Source of the DNA: Planctomycetaceae bacterium | Lineage (GTDB): Bacteria > Planctomycetota > Planctomycetia > Planctomycetales > Planctomycetaceae | Length of the DNA stretch: 6,490 nucleotides | Assembly: GCA_947463775.1 (NCBI GenBank) | Contig: CANHVD010000344.1 | Location: 1-6,490 of the forward strand | Direction of reading: 5' to 3' | Shown: positions 5,691-6,490 of the stretch, piece after piece | Numbering within the stretch: the first letter of the stretch is position 1 | How the letters are laid out: every line of letters begins with the position of its first letter | Position numbers and translations under genes: made by a program | Notes under the pieces: model-generated | Databases searched by the model: none | Seen by the model: the letters and a program-made list of their open reading frames with translations, nothing else | Told to the model about the DNA's origin: nothing

Positions 5691-5882
5691 CCATGTCGCT
5701 ATTGCCGGGCGGATCGTGGATGTCAGTATTCCCCCGTCCCGCGTGAACTGGGTTTACGCGGAGAAAATGTACAAGGTCGTCGGACGACCAGAGAATCGGC
5801 AGCTCAAATGTTTGAGAGGCCGAATTTTAGTAAGCCGACGTGATTCGATGCTTTCGAGTATTGAGTCACGTCGGCTTTTTTT
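5691..5882 (+). ncRNA. Candidate structured RNA leader or small RNA ending in an intrinsic terminator
   Basis: Several hairpins follow one another on the + strand. They are CCATG/CGTGG (5691-5695 with 5715-5719, weak); CCGCGTGAAC/GTTTACGCGG (5739-5748 with 5752-5761, loop of 3); GGTCG/CGACC (5775-5779 with 5785-5789); TCGGC-AG-CTCAA closing on TTGAG-AG-GCCGA (5796-5823); and the terminator at 5832-5882. Alternative pairings exist. CGTCGG (5778-5783) and TCGGC (5796-5800) can each pair with the left arm of the terminator (CCGACG 5835-5840 or GCCGA 5834-5838). The stretch ends 26 nt before the BON gene start. It may be a cis-acting attenuator or riboswitch for that gene, or a free-standing small RNA. 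CATAAT at 5683-5688 is a possible -10 without a good -35. It matches no RNA family I can name. Confidence 0.4.
5832..5882 (+). terminator. Strong Rho-independent terminator upstream of the BON gene
   Basis: Bases 5832-5851 pair with 5858-5877 over 20 consecutive positions, three of them G-T wobbles. The outer 12 pairs (AAGCCGACGTGA with TCACGTCGGCTT) are perfect. The loop is the 6-nt TTTCGA, and the right arm runs into seven T residues (5876-5882). This is a textbook intrinsic terminator reading rightward. It may end the tiny membrane-protein transcript, or act as a conditional terminator in the leader of the BON gene, whose ribosome binding site begins only 14 nt later. Confidence 0.9.
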
Positions 5883-5908
5883 ATGCCCGGAATGCAGAGG
5901 AAACGGAA

Positions 5909-6490
5909 ATGAAGACAGACGCGCAATTGAAGTCGGCAATCCTGGACGAACTCCGTTGGGAGCCGACTATTTCATCGGGTGACATTGATGTCGCTACGAA
6001 AGACGGAATTGTGACACTCAGTGGAACCGTTCCGCATTACGTCGAAAAATGGGCCGCTGAGAAGGCCGTTCAACGAGTCGAAGGAGTCACTGCGATCGTT
6101 GAGGAACTTGAGGTTAGCCTCACTGGAATTCACAAGCGAAAAGACTCGGAGATCGCTGAATCGGTTGTCAGTTCTCTGACCTGGAATGTCTGGGTTCCGG
6201 GCGAGATTCAGTCCACGATCGAAGATGGCTGGGTGACCTTGAACGGCGCTGTTTCGTGGGAGTTTCAGCGAAATTCGGCCGCTGATGCGGTGCGATACAT
6301 TTCCGGTGTTCGCGGAGTTTCCAACAATATCACGCTAAAGCCTGATGTGAAACCTTCGGCTGTGAAGGAGTCCATCGAGAAGGCTCTGAAACGCGACGCC
6401 GGAATCGATGCAAAGAACGTGGGCGTCACTGCGAACGGCAGTAAGGTCACGCTCACAGGTAAGATTCGTTCGTGGCACGAACGTGAAGAA
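5909..6490 (+). CDS. Multi-BON-domain protein (3' end missing)
   Basis: The frame is open from ATG 5909 to the last base, giving 194 residues with no stop in the window. GAGGAA (5897-5902) lies 6 nt before the ATG. Three BON domains are visible. BON 1 is about residues 5-70, with KDGIVTLSGTV (31-41) and RVEGVTAIVEELEV (56-69). BON 2 is about 79-145, with EDGWVTLNGAV (105-115) and ISGVRGVSNNI (131-141). BON 3 begins about 149, with GSKVTLTGKI (177-186) before the cut. Each has the expected glycine-valine turns. BON domains, as in E. coli OsmY, are thought to bind phospholipid and protect membranes under osmotic stress. Here there is no signal peptide and the N-terminus is charged, so the product is predicted to be cytoplasmic, as in many planctomycete and proteobacterial three-BON proteins of about 215 residues. 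Its expression is probably affected by the terminator just upstream. Confidence 0.9.
   Translation, partial: MKTDAQLKSAILDELRWEPTISSGDIDVATKDGIVTLSGTVPHYVEKWAAEKAVQRVEGVTAIVEELEVSLTGIHKRKDSEIAESVVSSLTWNVWVPGEIQSTIEDGWVTLNGAVSWEFQRNSAADAVRYISGVRGVSNNITLKPDVKPSAVKESIEKALKRDAGIDAKNVGVTANGSKVTLTGKIRSWHEREE

Noticed and set aside
5812..5817. TTGAGA as a -35 element for a BON gene promoter inside the terminator region
   Set aside because: It matches TTGACA at five of six bases, but no -10-like hexamer lies 16-18 bp downstream, and it sits within a hairpin that explains it better.
5677..5982. 101-codon open frame across the hairpin region
   Set aside because: It runs straight through the strong terminator and into the BON gene in another frame, has no ribosome binding site at its start, and has an unremarkable composition.
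1..6490. CRISPR array, tRNA, rRNA or insertion sequence
   Set aside because: I found no regularly spaced repeats, cloverleaf, rRNA-like stretch, transposase frame or terminal repeats with target duplications.

Overview
The window is a one-strand, gene-dense stretch of bacterial chromosome with moderate GC (about half by eye). All genes supported here are on the + strand. The gene mix suggests a Planctomycetota-like or other environmental Gram-negative bacterium: a CurA-type reductase, an AI-2E family transporter, an ABC-2 exporter, a tiny membrane protein with a GLWVPSIL segment, and a cytoplasmic multi-BON protein. No rRNA or marker gene is present, so the taxonomy is an inference from style only.

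Layout. (1) 2-613 is the 3' part of an NADP-dependent MDR reductase (CurA/YncB type). (2) 614-755 is a gap filled by a long imperfect hairpin (632-737) that ends just before the next ribosome binding site. (3) 756-5005 holds four consecutive genes: an AI-2E family membrane protein, a 79-residue acidic protein of unknown function, an ABC ATPase and its ABC-2 permease. A 15-bp perfect inverted repeat lies between ATPase and permease and makes the permease start uncertain. (4) 5006-5319 has no convincing gene. It holds a GC-rich hairpin and, near its end, a palindrome with repeated flanks. (5) 5320-5632 encodes two very small membrane proteins that overlap by 8 nt. (6) 5633-5908 is non-coding and carries a run of hairpins ending in a textbook intrinsic terminator. 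That terminator stops only about 14 nt before the ribosome binding site of the next gene. (7) 5909-6490 is a BON-domain protein cut by the window end; it has a start but no stop here.

How the parts may work together. The ATPase and permease form one exporter. The AI-2E family protein and the small acidic protein are plausibly co-transcribed with it. The tiny membrane proteins and the BON protein resemble envelope or osmotic-stress accessory genes, so the whole reads as a membrane or stress island; this is inference. The least ordinary signal is the hairpin-terminator leader before the BON gene. It leaves almost no room for a separate promoter and contains alternative pairings that could open the terminator, so it is a candidate attenuator, riboswitch or terminator-ended small RNA. 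The long hairpin before the AI-2E gene is the second candidate for an undescribed RNA or DNA element.
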